A stretch of 18,214 bases of DNA from Baffinella frigidus (GCA_026770585.1 MU646431.1:269586-287799); one strand, 5' to 3'; positions 7,212 to 14,255 are shown, counted from the first letter of the stretch. The notes: generated from the letters alone by a model not told the origin. Program-made: numbers and translations.

Positions 7212-7242
7212 ACGCGACGCTCCCTGCCCCGCGAGGCTGGCC
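7203..7242. repeat. Anonymous direct repeat (CGACGCTCCCTGCC...GCGAGGCTG), uninterrupted copy
   Basis: CGTTCCGACACGCGACGCTC continuing through CCTGCCCCGCGAGGCTG. It is repeated at 7368-7393 plus 7458-7470, where a 64-66-bp family D fragment splits it. The two copies bracket B2. Confidence 0.8.
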
Positions 7243-7245
7243 TTC

Positions 7246-7355
7246 TGGATTCAATGAAAATTACTACACGAATGCTTCAACATTACTAGTAAAACTCGTT
7301 CTGTGTAGTAAATTTGATTGCCAGAACGTTGGAAATTAAAACCGTTTTCCTATGA
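7246..7355. mobile_element. Foldback element B2 (left arm truncated)
   Basis: The core CAATGAAAATTACTACACGA and its complement are present. The right outer arm (AAAACCGTTTTCCTATGA) matches B1, but the left outer arm is missing and the element begins near GGATTCAATG. It looks like a deletion derivative of family B. Confidence 0.75.
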
Positions 7356-7391
7356 GATTCAGCTATCGTTCCGACGCGCGACGCTCCCTGC

Positions 7392-7457
7392 CAATTCCGG
7401 TTAGGTTCTAGGGTAATGGATAAGATTCTAGTACAATTAGTTTAGATGGACTGTATT
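7392..7457 (+). mobile_element. Family D fragment (D2a)
   Basis: AATTCCGGTTAGGTTCTAGG to GGACTGTATTTT matches the inner half of D1. It splits an anonymous segment that is intact at 7203-7242, so the junctions of this partial copy are defined. It is inverted relative to D2b and pairs with it over about 62 bp, making 7395-7620 a long stem-loop. Confidence 0.8.
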
Positions 7458-7528
7458 TTCGCGAGGCTGACCGAGGCCTTTTCATCAAACCCACAAGTGG
7501 CTGCGTGAAACCTCTTTGAGAGGATTTG

Positions 7529-7669
7529 CCACTCAGCAGGAACTGGGGGCTTCACGGATACAGTCCATCTAAACTAATTGTACTAGAATCTTATCCATTA
7601 CCCTAGAACCTAACCGGGATTTTTCGCCTTGAATTCAAGGTGAAAAGGTCCTCGGTCGCTGCCAAGTGG
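7529..7669 (-). mobile_element. Family D element (D2b), apparently complete
   Basis: On the minus strand it starts CCACTTGGCAGC, continues GACCGAGGACCTTTTCACC and TTGAATTCAAGG, then the GGATAAGATTCTAGTAC block, and ends CCTGCTGAGTGG (141 bp). It matches D1 in order and length. No clear target duplication is seen. Confidence 0.85.
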
Positions 7670-7670
7670 C

Positions 7671-7722
7671 GGGGCTGGTCACGTGGCTGTACGGAATTCC
7701 GTGCAGTCACGTGACCAGTCCC
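7671..7722. repeat. 52-bp near-perfect palindrome centred on GAATTC
   Basis: The arms CTGGTCACGTG and CACGTGACCAG flank GGCTGTACGGAATTCCGTGC; symmetry is centred at 7696/7697 with two or three mismatched pairs. It lies directly between D2b and F1. It contains two CACGTG (E/G-box-like) sites, but there is no gene next to it. Confidence 0.85.
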
Positions 7723-7758
7723 GTACAAATCCTGCACGCGAGCGTCAAACCAACATTT

Positions 7759-7898
7759 TTATCCGTGGAACCCTATTTTTCTTTCATTTCCTGGCAACGA
7801 AAATTACTGCACAATTTGTTCTTACTAGTAATATTGAAACATTTCAGCAGTAATTTTCGTTGCCAGGAAATGAAAGAAAGATAGGTTTCCCCGGATAA
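7759..7898. mobile_element. Foldback MITE-like element F1
   Basis: 140 bp with ends TTATCCGTGG / CCCCGGATAA and arms pairing for about 52 bp. The inner core is GGCAACGAAAATTACTGC at 7793-7864. It is flanked by ATTT on both sides (7755-7758, 7899-7902), a 4-bp target duplication also seen in F2, F3 and F4. No ORF of note. Confidence 0.9.
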
Positions 7899-7921
7899 AT
7901 TTCAGGAAAGGCCACTCCGGG

Positions 7922-8089
7922 TGGTCGAGATTTCATCTCGAAAGATAACTGAATCAGTTCCCTAATTAGCGTTTCCATTTAATTAGGAGGCCTAATTAAA
8001 TTTACTATACCCTTACTAATTTCCTCCTATTCAACCTCCTATTGAAAAGGAACTGATTCAGTTATCTTCCGAGATGAGATTCGGACGGG
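7922..8089. mobile_element. Foldback element G
   Basis: CATCTCGAAAGATAACTGAA continuing TCAGTTCC at the left pairs with the complement at about 8049-8077. Inner short repeats of CCTAATTA/TAATTAGG and CCTCCTATT are also present. Single copy here. The outermost ends are only weakly paired, so the boundaries are approximate. Confidence 0.75.
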
Positions 8090-8132
8090 AGGTGCTCTTT
8101 AGGGAGGGGGGGAAGGGGCTCTCATTAGGGTG

Positions 8133-8307
8133 TAGAGCGCTGTGCAGAGAAGTTGGCCACCGGAACATGGGAAAACGGGGAAATTGGAGCCATTTTGTCC
8201 ACTTTTGAGAAATTCATGGTACTAAATTTCTCAAAAGTTGACAAAATGGCTCCAATTTCTCGATTTCCCATTATTTCCCGTGGCCAACTTCTCTGCACAG
8301 CGCTCTA
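8133..8307. mobile_element. Foldback element H
   Basis: 175 bp with ends TAGAGCGCTGTGCAGAGAAG and its exact complement. The arms continue through GTTGGCCAC and AAATTGGAGCCATTTTGTC, and the loop is about 20 bp (around ATGGTACT). GGGTG flanks both sides (8128-8132, 8308-8312), but the surrounding DNA is GGGTGTAGGG-like, so this duplication may be coincidental. Confidence 0.85.
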
Positions 8308-8461
8308 GGGTGCAGGGTTTGGGGTTCAGGGTTCAGGGTTCAGGTATAGGGTCCATGAAGATAAAAATCTTTAGATACCCATACAATCGCGGAATCAGGT
8401 ATAGGGTGTGATTCCTTTCCCCCCGGATATCCGGGGGAACTGCGGTTAGAATCCAATACAA
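8308..8461. repeat. Telomere-like remnant and short palindrome
   Basis: GGGTTTGGGGTTCAGGGTTC at the left, then unique sequence with CAGGTATAGGGT twice (8342, 8396) and a short palindrome CCCCCGGATATCCGGGGG near 8431-8448. No gene is visible. Confidence 0.6.
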
Positions 8462-8531
8462 ATGGATAAGATTCTAGTACAAATCGTTTAGATGGACTGT
8501 GTCCGTGAAGCCCCCGGTGGCTGCTAAGTGG
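8462..8531 (+). mobile_element. Family D right-half fragment (D3)
   Basis: ATGGATAAGATTCTAGTACA through CCGTGAAGCCCCCGG to the family end GCTGCTAAGTGG. The left half is missing or reduced. Confidence 0.8.
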
Positions 8532-8543
8532 GTAAGCGGCTCG

Positions 8544-8622
8544 GCACCTGCAGGAAAGCGGGCGAATATTCGCCCTAACTCGCCCTAGGCAGGTCCTAGG
8601 GCCCTACCGTAGGGCGTATGCG
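8544..8622 (+). repeat. Family I repeat, direct copy 1 (79 bp)
   Basis: Identical by eye to 9048-9126 over 79 bp, from GCACCTGCAGGAAAGC to GTAGGGCGTATGCG. It contains a perfect 16-bp palindrome GGGCGAATATTCGCCC and the CCTACCGTAGGG motif. Confidence 0.9.
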
Positions 8623-8701
8623 AAGGGATAGGGTGTAAGGGATAAGGGATAGGGTGTAAGGGGCACCTGCAGGAAAGCCTCCGCGCGGCGCACCCAGGGG
8701 T

Positions 8702-8832
8702 TCATCCGGGAATAAGTATTTTTCTTTTAAAAATCTGCACGAAAATTACTACACAAATTCTTCGGGACGTGACCTATGTGTAGTAATTTTCGTTGCCAGA
8801 GTCCTAAAAGAAAAATACTTGTTCCCGGATTA
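8702..8832. mobile_element. Foldback MITE-like element F2
   Basis: 131 bp with ends TCATCCGGGAA / TTCCCGGATTA, arms including AGTATTTTTCTTTTA and inner core CACGAAAATTACTACAC (8737-8797). It is flanked by GGGT on both sides (8698-8701, 8833-8836). A paralogous copy of the surrounding sequence without the element is at 9443-9490, which defines the insertion to the base. Confidence 0.92.
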
Positions 8833-8912
8833 GGGTGTGGCCGCGTAGGGTGTAAGGCCACCAGTCACTACAAGTGAACCAAATCGAACGATTGCAAAAG
8901 TTGATTTCCCCC

Positions 8913-8951
8913 GCAGACTTAAGGCTCATCCTTTAGTCTGCAGGTTTTTTT
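8913..8951 (+). terminator. Stem-loop followed by T7 (terminator-like hairpin)
   Basis: GCAGACTTAAGG (8913-8924) pairs with CCTTTAGTCTGC (8930-8941), with one mismatch and a 5-nt loop, followed after AGG by seven Ts. It resembles an RNA 3'-end hairpin or a Pol III stop, but no RNA gene is recognisable upstream. It may equally be a remnant of a small foldback element. Confidence 0.35.
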
Positions 8952-9047
8952 ACCACAGGCCTCGTCTCCCTGATTTGCTTCTCTTCTGGTGGCTGGTGGG
9001 GGGCTCCTGCGCCGACTGGTTATGGGATAGGGTGTAGGGTGTGAGGG

Positions 9048-9200
9048 GCACCTGCAGGAAAGCGGGCGAATATTCGCCCTAACTCGCCCTAGGCAGGTCC
9101 TAGGGCCCTACCGTAGGGCGTATGCGCCTACTCGCCACTTACGGGATAGAGTGTAAGGGGCTCCGCACCTGTCGCTCAAGGGTTATTCGAAATCCCTTCA
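9048..9200 (+). repeat. Family I repeat, direct copy 2 (extended)
   Basis: The first 79 bp are identical to 8544-8622; the following ~75 bp continue the family (CCTACTCGCCACTTACGGGA, GAGTGTAAGGGGCTCCGCAC, CGCTCAAGGGTTATTCGA) and match the inverted copy 7083-7211. Confidence 0.88.
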
Positions 9201-9336
9201 AAGTCCGCTGTGTGGGGACTTCCATTACCTTATCGGTAGGAACCCCCCTATGCCCCTACGGGTTGCCTACCGTAGGGTCCTAGGTCTTATCGCTTAGGGG
9301 TTATTCGAAACCCCTTCGAAGTCCGCTGTGTGGGGA
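9173..9336. repeat. Direct repeat pair GGGTTATTCGAAA...GTCCGCTGTGTGGGGA
   Basis: A ~46-bp segment at 9173-9221 is repeated at 9291-9336, separated by GTAGGAACCCCCCTATGCCC and CCTACCGTAGGGTCCTAGG. Confidence 0.8.
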
Positions 9337-9442
9337 AGACAACCCTCCTGTCCACTCGAGAATGCTGGAGAATCCTATTTACATGTAGGGGTTTTATCAT
9401 TTGTACCAGGATAGGGCATTCCAACCTCATGTGGGGGGCTCC

Positions 9443-9490
9443 GCACCTGCAGGAACGCCTCCGCGTGCCGCACCCAGGGGTGTGGCCGCG
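9443..9490. repeat. Paralogous empty site of F2
   Basis: GCACCTGCAGGAACGCCTCC through CGCACCCAGGGGTGTGGCCGCG matches 8663-8701 joined directly to 8837-8845, with three or four substitutions and no element. Confidence 0.88.
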
Positions 9491-9694
9491 CGAGACACGC
9501 CCTCTGATCCCCAACCGCATCAAATCGAGCCTCGAGCTCCACCCCCTCCCCCCCGCCCCCTGGCTGTACCCCGGCGTTGCCGTGCGGAAGCGTGCCTGAG
9601 GGGGGGGGGGGGTTAGGGCATGGAGATGCTGCCAGGGGTGTGGCACGTGAGGCGTCGCGCCGAAGGGGATCAAATCGAGGCTGGAGCTCCAGCC
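9474..9694. repeat. Imperfect duplicated GC-rich segment
   Basis: CCAGGGGTGTGG...CATCAAATCGAGCCTCGAGCTCC (9474-9542) and CCAGGGGTGTGG...GATCAAATCGAGGCTGGAGC (about 9632-9692) are related. A perfect 16-bp palindrome GGCTGGAGCTCCAGCC lies at 9679-9694 and a G-run at about 9599-9612. Several ORFs of 70-136 aa on both strands overlap here, but none has a recognisable domain or better codon pattern than its opposite strand, so I call no gene in 9340-9900. Confidence 0.55.
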
Positions 9695-9919
9695 CAAATC
9701 GCTCTATGCCCAAGTGGCCGTGGGGTGTCTCTGGCGGGAGGGTGCCTGCCACCAACCCTCACAGCCTGAGCAAACCGCCGAATTTGAGGGCACGTATTTC
9801 CCTTGCAGGCAGCCGGATTCCGGCGTCCGTGGAGCCACTTTGCCTTGGAATTGAAAAATCGAAAATCATCGATTTGCTCCGCCCGTGAGGGTTGGCGCTG
9901 CGAGGGAGGGGGTTATGAG

Positions 9920-10060
9920 GTCCAGCTCTGTCTCGATATTTGGGCTCACCGATTTGGTGAGCCCGGGCTCTGTTCCGCTCCAAAGTTGACGGGTTTGTAC
10001 CGCAACCCCAGCATGTCGACTTGAGAATAGTCGGTCAACCCAAGTGAGGCAGAGCTGGAC
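9920..10060. mobile_element. Foldback element K (141 bp)
   Basis: The left end GTCCAGCTCTGTCTC (9920-9934) and TTGGGCTCACCG pair with CGGTCAACCCAA and GAGGCAGAGCTGGAC (10046-10060). Inside the left arm is a separate perfect hairpin GGGCTCACC / GGTGAGCCC (9942-9964). No target duplication found. Single copy in the window. Confidence 0.65.
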
Positions 10061-10105
10061 TAAAGCACTCAACAGAAAGACTCAGAGAGACCCTTCGGCA
10101 GGCTC

Positions 10106-10296
10106 TTATCCGGGAACAAGTATTTTTCTTTCGAAAATCTGCAAGGAAAATTCCCTCACAAAGGTCACATCCCGAAGCATTTGCGTAGTGATAGACTCAG
10201 GGTTGGTTGGCCGAAACGGATTTCTTTATTCACACACCGTATACTAAGATAATTTTCATGCAGATTTTCAAAAGAAAAATCCTTGTTCACGTATGA
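10106..10296. mobile_element. Foldback MITE-like element F3
   Basis: 191 bp with ends TTATCCGGGAACAAG / complement of TCATACGTGAACAAG and arms with TATTTTTCTTT and GAAAATCTGCA. It is flanked by GCTC on both sides (10102-10105, 10297-10300). It is longer than F1/F2 because of a ~60-bp anonymous centre, and its inner core is decayed. Confidence 0.88.
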
Positions 10297-10393
10297 GCTC
10301 GTAGGAGAGAGACATTTCCAACATGTCTCACGTGCACGAACACGTAATGCCACAAGCTAACGCCAGCAGACCCCTTAGCCTACGGTAGGAACC

Positions 10394-10450
10394 CCCCCTC
10401 CTCCTACGACGTTCAAAACGAAAAGGTCTTTAAAAGTCGTAGGAGGGGGG
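10394..10450. repeat. Small stem-loop CCTCCTACGAC / GTCGTAGGAGG
   Basis: The arms at 10394-10410 and 10436-10450 sit next to CCTACGGTAGGA (10379-10390). It lies immediately left of C2 and may be part of another J/I-like element. Confidence 0.55.
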
Positions 10451-10470
10451 CTCCTACGATGGGCAATCCG

Positions 10471-10681
10471 TACCACCAGCAACCCGTAGCAGCTTTTACC
10501 GGATCCTCCCAAGGATTCGGGTATTTGATTTTAAAAAACATCTTTCATATGACCCTACGGTAGGAAACCCTAGGGACCTCGAATTGCTGACGGGAGATAC
10601 CGAAGAGATTTCTCCGGTTTCGCTGAAAATTACTACAGCAAAAGATCGGGTTATAAGCTGCAACGGGTTGCTGGTGGTAGG
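10471..10681 (-). mobile_element. Family C element, copy C2, with both ends
   Basis: Terminal inverted repeats of about 30 bp: TACCACCAGCAACCCGTAGC at 10471-10490 and the complement of CTACCACCAGCAACCCGTTG at 10662-10681. Internally (minus strand) it carries CTGTAGTAATTTTCAG, TATCTCCCGTCAGCAATTC and CCTACCGTAGGGTC, matching C1. 211 bp, no credible ORF. Confidence 0.8.
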
Positions 10682-10778
10682 CTCTAAGTACCTCGCTGGC
10701 GTTTGCTTTTCAGATGACACGGCCGCCCATGTACCCCCCACGGAGGCTTTGGTTTAGCAGGAGCGACGAGAGAGGCCT

Positions 10779-10780
10779 CC

Positions 10781-10846
<66 letters not shown>

Positions 10847-10903
10847 AACCCTCAACCCTCAACTCTCAACCCTCAAGGGCCTCAACCCTCAACCCTCAAC
10901 TCT
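10779..10903. repeat. CCCTCAA 7-mer minisatellite
   Basis: About 16 copies of CCCTCAA (complement TTGAGGG), with variants CCCACAA and CTCTCAA and a short interruption at 10875-10882. A C-rich block is followed directly by a G-rich block (10912 onward), so the telomere-like orientation flips here. Confidence 0.95.
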
Positions 10904-10911
10904 AAATCTGG

Positions 10912-11072
10912 TCCAGGGTTTAGGGTTTGCGCATAAGGTTGTGGGGACGCAGATTTAGGAGGAGGGTGTAAGAGCGCACTAAGAAGGGAGTAGGGTTGAG
11001 GGAGTAGGGTTTAGGTTTTAGGGTTTAGGGTTCAGGATTTAGGGCTAGGGTTTAGGGTTTGGGGTTTACTCG
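10912..11072 (+). repeat. Degenerate TTTAGGG tract
   Basis: GGTTTAGGGTTT units with a ~90-bp diverged middle. The best TTTAGGG block is at about 11000-11070, and its right edge coincides with the end of the coding-like segment on the minus strand. Confidence 0.85.
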
Positions 11073-11076
11073 AGAA

Positions 11077-11256
11077 CTTCCCGGCACGGGTTCGGGGGCG
11101 GAGGGTTTCGAGGTGGGATGAGAAGTCGGAGGACGCCACGTAGTGGGAGAGGACGGTAAAGTGGGTGAGCTGCACGACGACAAGCATGCCGGCGAGCGCC
11201 ATCGCGATGCATGCCGTGCTGACCCGCGCCGACGGGATCCATCTCAAGGAGGGCAT
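11077..11256 (-). CDS. Probable 5' end of a signal-anchored membrane protein gene, truncated by telomere-like repeats
   Basis: From the ATG at 11254-11256 the frame reads MPSLRWIPSARVSTACIA and then a hydrophobic segment to about residue 36 (VSTACIAMALAGMLVVVQL, then THFTVL), preceded by two arginines. This is the layout of an N-terminal signal anchor. About 60 residues have strongly GC-rich third positions. The open frame then runs into TTTAGGG-type repeats at about 11072, where the peptide becomes repeat-encoded (KPQTLNPSPK). The nearest upstream in-frame stop is about 24 codons before the ATG and no other ATG intervenes. Type II membrane proteins such as Golgi glycosyltransferases start this way, but no catalytic domain remains, so no function is assigned. 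It may be a 5' gene fragment captured at a break, or a first exon with a donor near CGAGTAAAC (about 11078-11086). Confidence 0.4.
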
Positions 11257-11609
11257 CAGATGAAAGCTCGTGGGCGCGATGGAGGCGGGGGATGCGCCGT
11301 CGCAGAGGAGGGATTCGCGGGGGAGAGATCACGCACGTTATCCTCGGTGCTAGGACGAAGGCACAGCGGTACACTGTGGAAAGTTCGGAAGCCAACAGGA
11401 AGGGTGGAGGAAGACGCCGGCTTGCAGAGGTGATATGCTACCGCCACTCTGTTCCACCACTGAACGGATTCGCGCACTCGTCAGCGCCAGGGCAACACAT
11501 CGTCGGCCTTGTTCTAACGTACAGAAACTGCCCGTGGGTCCCAACCACCCCGCTCTGTATTTTTCAAGGACAGGCAAAATCTGTGTCCTCAGAAAAAAGG
11601 AAAAAAACG

Positions 11610-11938
11610 TCCGAAAGCAAAAATGCTTTCTCTGCAGATCCCTTCTACGGAACGGCGTGTCGTTGGCATATGTTGGGAGAAATTAAAAACTAAAGGACCT
11701 AAAGGACGACCGGTTTCTGCCGCGATCCTTCTGCAACGGGGGGCCTGATGTGATCCGAAAGGAAGCACGGCCTTTCTGCAGGATACGTTCCGGTGTCCGC
11801 CTATGTTGGGAGCTCGAAGAACCTTAAGGACCTAAAAAAAAATAGCAGATCCCTTCTACGGAACGGCGTGTCGTTGGCATATGTTGGGAGAAATTAAAAC
11901 CTCAAGGACCTAAAGGACGGACCTAGAACCTAAAGGAC
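11610..11938 (+). repeat. Family L repeats, three truncated copies
   Basis: 11610-11706 (type a: GAAAGCAAAAATGCTTTCTC, GGCATATGTTGGG, tail), 11710-11838 (type b: GAAAGGAAGCACGGCCTTTC, CCTATGTTGGGAGCTCG, tail) and 11844-11938 (type a, 5' truncated). Each ends in copies of the 9-mer CCTAAAGGA. The copies are head to tail. Confidence 0.8.
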
Positions 11939-11939
11939 C

Positions 11940-12260
11940 GACTTCCGTACATTGGGGAAAACCTCTACATGCGTTTGGTTTGACTTTTGAGGTATCCGTG
12001 GTTGGAGCTCCTATGAGCCTAACGATGGGATGCCATATGGGCCTTCAGCCGACTTGTCTTATCCTGAGTGTGTGTGCGAGAATGTACCTCTTTGGTCTAA
12101 CTCAAACGCCCGATGAGGATACCCTTTAGCCGGTTCTGCCGCGATCCTTCTGCAACGGGGGGCCTGATGTGATCCGAAAGGAAGCATGGCCTTTCTGCAG
12201 GATAAGTTCCGGTGTCCGCCTATGTTGGGAGCTCGAAGAACCTAAAGGACCTAAAAGGAT
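11940..12260 (+). repeat. Family L repeat, near full-length copy (type b)
   Basis: It starts GACTTCCGTACATTGGGG and runs through GGTATCCGTGGTTGGAGCTC, ATGAGCCTAACGATGGGAT, GTGTGTGTGCGAG, CCGATGAGGATACCCTTTAG and TGATCCGAAAGGAAGCATGG, ending in the CCTAAAGGA tail. It aligns from end to end with 14320-14644. No transposase or reverse-transcriptase reading is seen. A ~320-bp unit with a short tandem 3' tail is a layout known for some SINEs, but no A/B boxes were found. Confidence 0.8.
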
Positions 12261-12282
12261 CCATAAAGGAGGGGCGCTATTT

Positions 12283-12690
12283 GATTGGTCACACCCACGC
12301 AGTCTGAGACTGCGCTCCGGGTGTGCTCATCATTTGGCCACACGCAGTCTCACCGCACGGGTGCGCGCCTGGGGATGGCTTGGGGGCACCAACCCCCGCA
12401 CGTATTGCTGGCTGGGGAACCCCTGCCCAGGCTGCACTCCGTGTCGTCCGACGGTTTCAGAATAAGGCACAGAGACTGCACGGTCGCGGGTCGAGGAGGT
12501 GTCTCGGCTCAAGGAACAGTCCACCCCCCCTGGAGACAGGGCCACCCAGCGTACATTAGTCCCCCGACAAGGCTGGGTCGGCGCTCCGTGTCGGCATTAA
12601 GTGGATCACGGCAAAAAGGGCCAAGCCGGCAGGAGTAGGATACGCACGTTCGAATGACTTAGGCCACAGACGGCCACGGGCCCCGGGTTG
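12283..12690. other. GC-rich unique segment, no gene recognised
   Basis: Contains a perfect short palindrome CGCAGTCT-G-AGACTGCG at 12298-12314 and a second CGCAGTCTCA at about 12344. Overlapping ORFs of 71-117 aa exist in several frames with no recognisable domain. The adjoining 12690-12880 is also unique and uninformative. Confidence 0.4.
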
Positions 12691-12881
12691 TGGTCATGTC
12701 AATAAACGTGTCTAACGGTGGGCCGGTAAGGACCACTCATTGCACATTGGGAGAAGTCCCTACATTCTATCTTTACGTTTGGTGTCTAACTCATCTCACC
12801 TCACCTCCCAGTGGGCAGGCTCCCACACAATCCCTCTCACCTGTTGGAATCTTGTCTCCTCTCGGAATCGTGTTCCTTCTT

Positions 12882-13166
12882 GACATATGGGGTATCCGTC
12901 GTTGAAGCTCTGATGCCTCAACTATGGGATACCATGAGCCTCATTAAGGCTGACTTGGGTTCGGTGTGTGTGCGGGCGCGATCCTACTTGGAAGCAATCA
13001 AACACCCCAAGAGAGCCACCCTGTATCCCCTCTTCACGAGCCTTTGCACTGGAGAGCGAAACGCGATCCGAAAGCAAAAATGCTTTCCCTGCAGATCCCT
13101 TCTACGGAACGGCGTGTCGTTGGCATATGTTGGGCGAAATTAAAACCTAAAGGACCTAAAGGACCA
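12882..13166 (+). repeat. Family L repeat, type a copy
   Basis: GGGGTATCCGTCGTTGAAGC, ATGGGATACCATGAGCCTC, GTGTGTGTGCGGGCGCG, CTTCACGAGCCTTTGCACTG, GATCCGAAAGCAAAAATGC, GGCATATGTTGGG, then the CCTAAAGGA tail. It shares its left third and right third with type b; the middle differs. Confidence 0.8.
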
Positions 13167-13183
13167 ACTTGGTTGAAAGCAAA

Positions 13184-13383
13184 CTGGAGAGCGAAACGCG
13201 ATCCGAAAGCAAAGATGCTTTCTCTGCAGATCCCTTCTACGGAACGGCGTGTCGTTGGCATATGTTGGGCGAAATTAAAACCTAAAGGACCTAAAATGCT
13301 TTCTCTGCAGATCCCTTCTACGGAACGGCGTGTCGTTGGCATATGTTGGGCGATATTAAAACCTAAAGGACCTAAAGGACCTA
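13184..13383 (+). repeat. Family L 3'-end fragments in tandem
   Basis: Two extra 3' ends follow the copy at 12882-13166. Offsets between equivalent points are 135 bp (13051 to 13186) and 81 bp (13215 to 13296), both multiples of 27 and so of the 9-bp tail unit. Junctions lie in or near the CCTAAAGGA tails. This keeps one frame open (214 aa, 12966-13610, repeating MLSLQIPSTERRVVGICWA). I regard this as a consequence of the repeat, not a gene. Confidence 0.75.
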
Positions 13384-13635
13384 TACTTCAACCATGGGAT
13401 ACCATGAGCCTCATAAAGACTGACTTGGGCTCGGTGTGTGTGCGAGCGTGTTCCCAGTTGGGGACTCCTCAAAGACCCCAAGAGAGTCACCCTGTATCCC
13501 TTCTTCACGAGCCTCTGCACTGGAGAGCTAAACGCGATCCGAAAGCAAAAAAAATGCTTTCTTTGCAGTCCTTTCTGCGGAAGGGCGTGTCGTTGGCATA
13601 TGTTGGGTGAAATTAAAATCTAAAGGACCCAAAGG
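13384..13635 (+). repeat. Family L repeat, type a copy, diverged
   Basis: Begins within ATGGGATACCATGAGCCTC and contains CCCAAGAGAGTCACCCTGT, GCAAAAAAAATGCTTTCTTT and the tail. It is followed by GAGGAGAAGAACCTGAAGGAC, which leads directly into the CACCAAA minisatellite. Confidence 0.75.
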
Positions 13636-13673
13636 TCCAAACCCGTTGAGGAGAAGAACCTGAAGGACCTAAA

Positions 13674-13793
13674 CACCAAACACCAAACACCAAACACCAA
13701 ACACCAAACACCAAACACCAAACACCAAACACCAAACACCAAACACCAAACACCAAACACCAAACACCAAACACCAAACACCAAACACCAAAC
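13674..13793. repeat. CACCAAA 7-mer minisatellite
   Basis: Seventeen nearly perfect 7-bp units (complement TTTGGTG). It follows directly from the family L tail (GGACCTAAACACCAAA) and gives way on the right to CCCGAAA units. Confidence 0.95.
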
Positions 13794-13795
13794 CA

Positions 13796-13850
13796 GAAAC
13801 CCGAGATCCGAAATCCGAAACCCGAAACCCGATAACCGAAACCCGAAATA
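13796..13850. repeat. CCCGAAA 7-mer tract
   Basis: Units of CCCGAAA and TCCGAAA, the complement of the TTTCGGG variant seen at 1205-1680. Confidence 0.85.
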
Positions 13851-14255
13851 AGACACAAACCTAAGAATCGCGAAGAAAATGAAACATGACAACCGCAATA
13901 AAGAAACTAAACAGGGGGTGCTGGACGGGCGAGACGCAGAGGGGAACCGAGGGGGCGTTGAGGGGGGGGGGGGGGGGGGGGGGTTGAAAGAGGGAACTCC
14001 ACGACGAGTAGCCTAGGAAGGGCCAGCACCAAAGCCACTCAAATATAAACGCCGTGCGGGCACGGGGGGTGAAAGGAGCGTTATTGAAGGCGGGGGATGA
14101 TATTCGTCACTTGGTTGACATGTAGTTGTGTTTCTGACGCTTGTATTGCTACTAAACTACATGCGCTAAAGAACCCCGTAGTCTAATACTGTATCCTTTG
14201 TTTTTGGTGTCTTGCTGCTGCTGTCCTCTGACGCTTGGATTACCCTTATCTAACG
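13851..14255. other. Unique sequence with a 22-bp poly-G tract; no gene seen
   Basis: A G22 run at 13962-13983 lies within otherwise unique DNA. CTACATG occurs in both orientations around 14121 and 14158. No ORF or RNA gene can be supported. Confidence 0.5.

Noticed and set aside
9287-9755. 136-aa and 126-aa minus-strand ORFs and overlapping plus ORFs
   Set aside because: Several frames are open at once in GC-rich duplicated DNA, with no domain or codon signal favouring one. They overlap the family I and F2-empty-site repeats.
12169-12638. 98-aa and 117-aa ORFs at the end of a family L copy
   Set aside because: They start inside the repeat and continue into unique GC-rich DNA with competing frames; no recognisable domain.
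12966-13610. 214-aa ORF with four copies of an IPSTERRVVGICWA peptide
   Set aside because: It is open because family L 3' ends are repeated at 135 and 81 bp, multiples of three. Other L copies (types a and b) carry frame changes and stops, and no start context or domain supports it.
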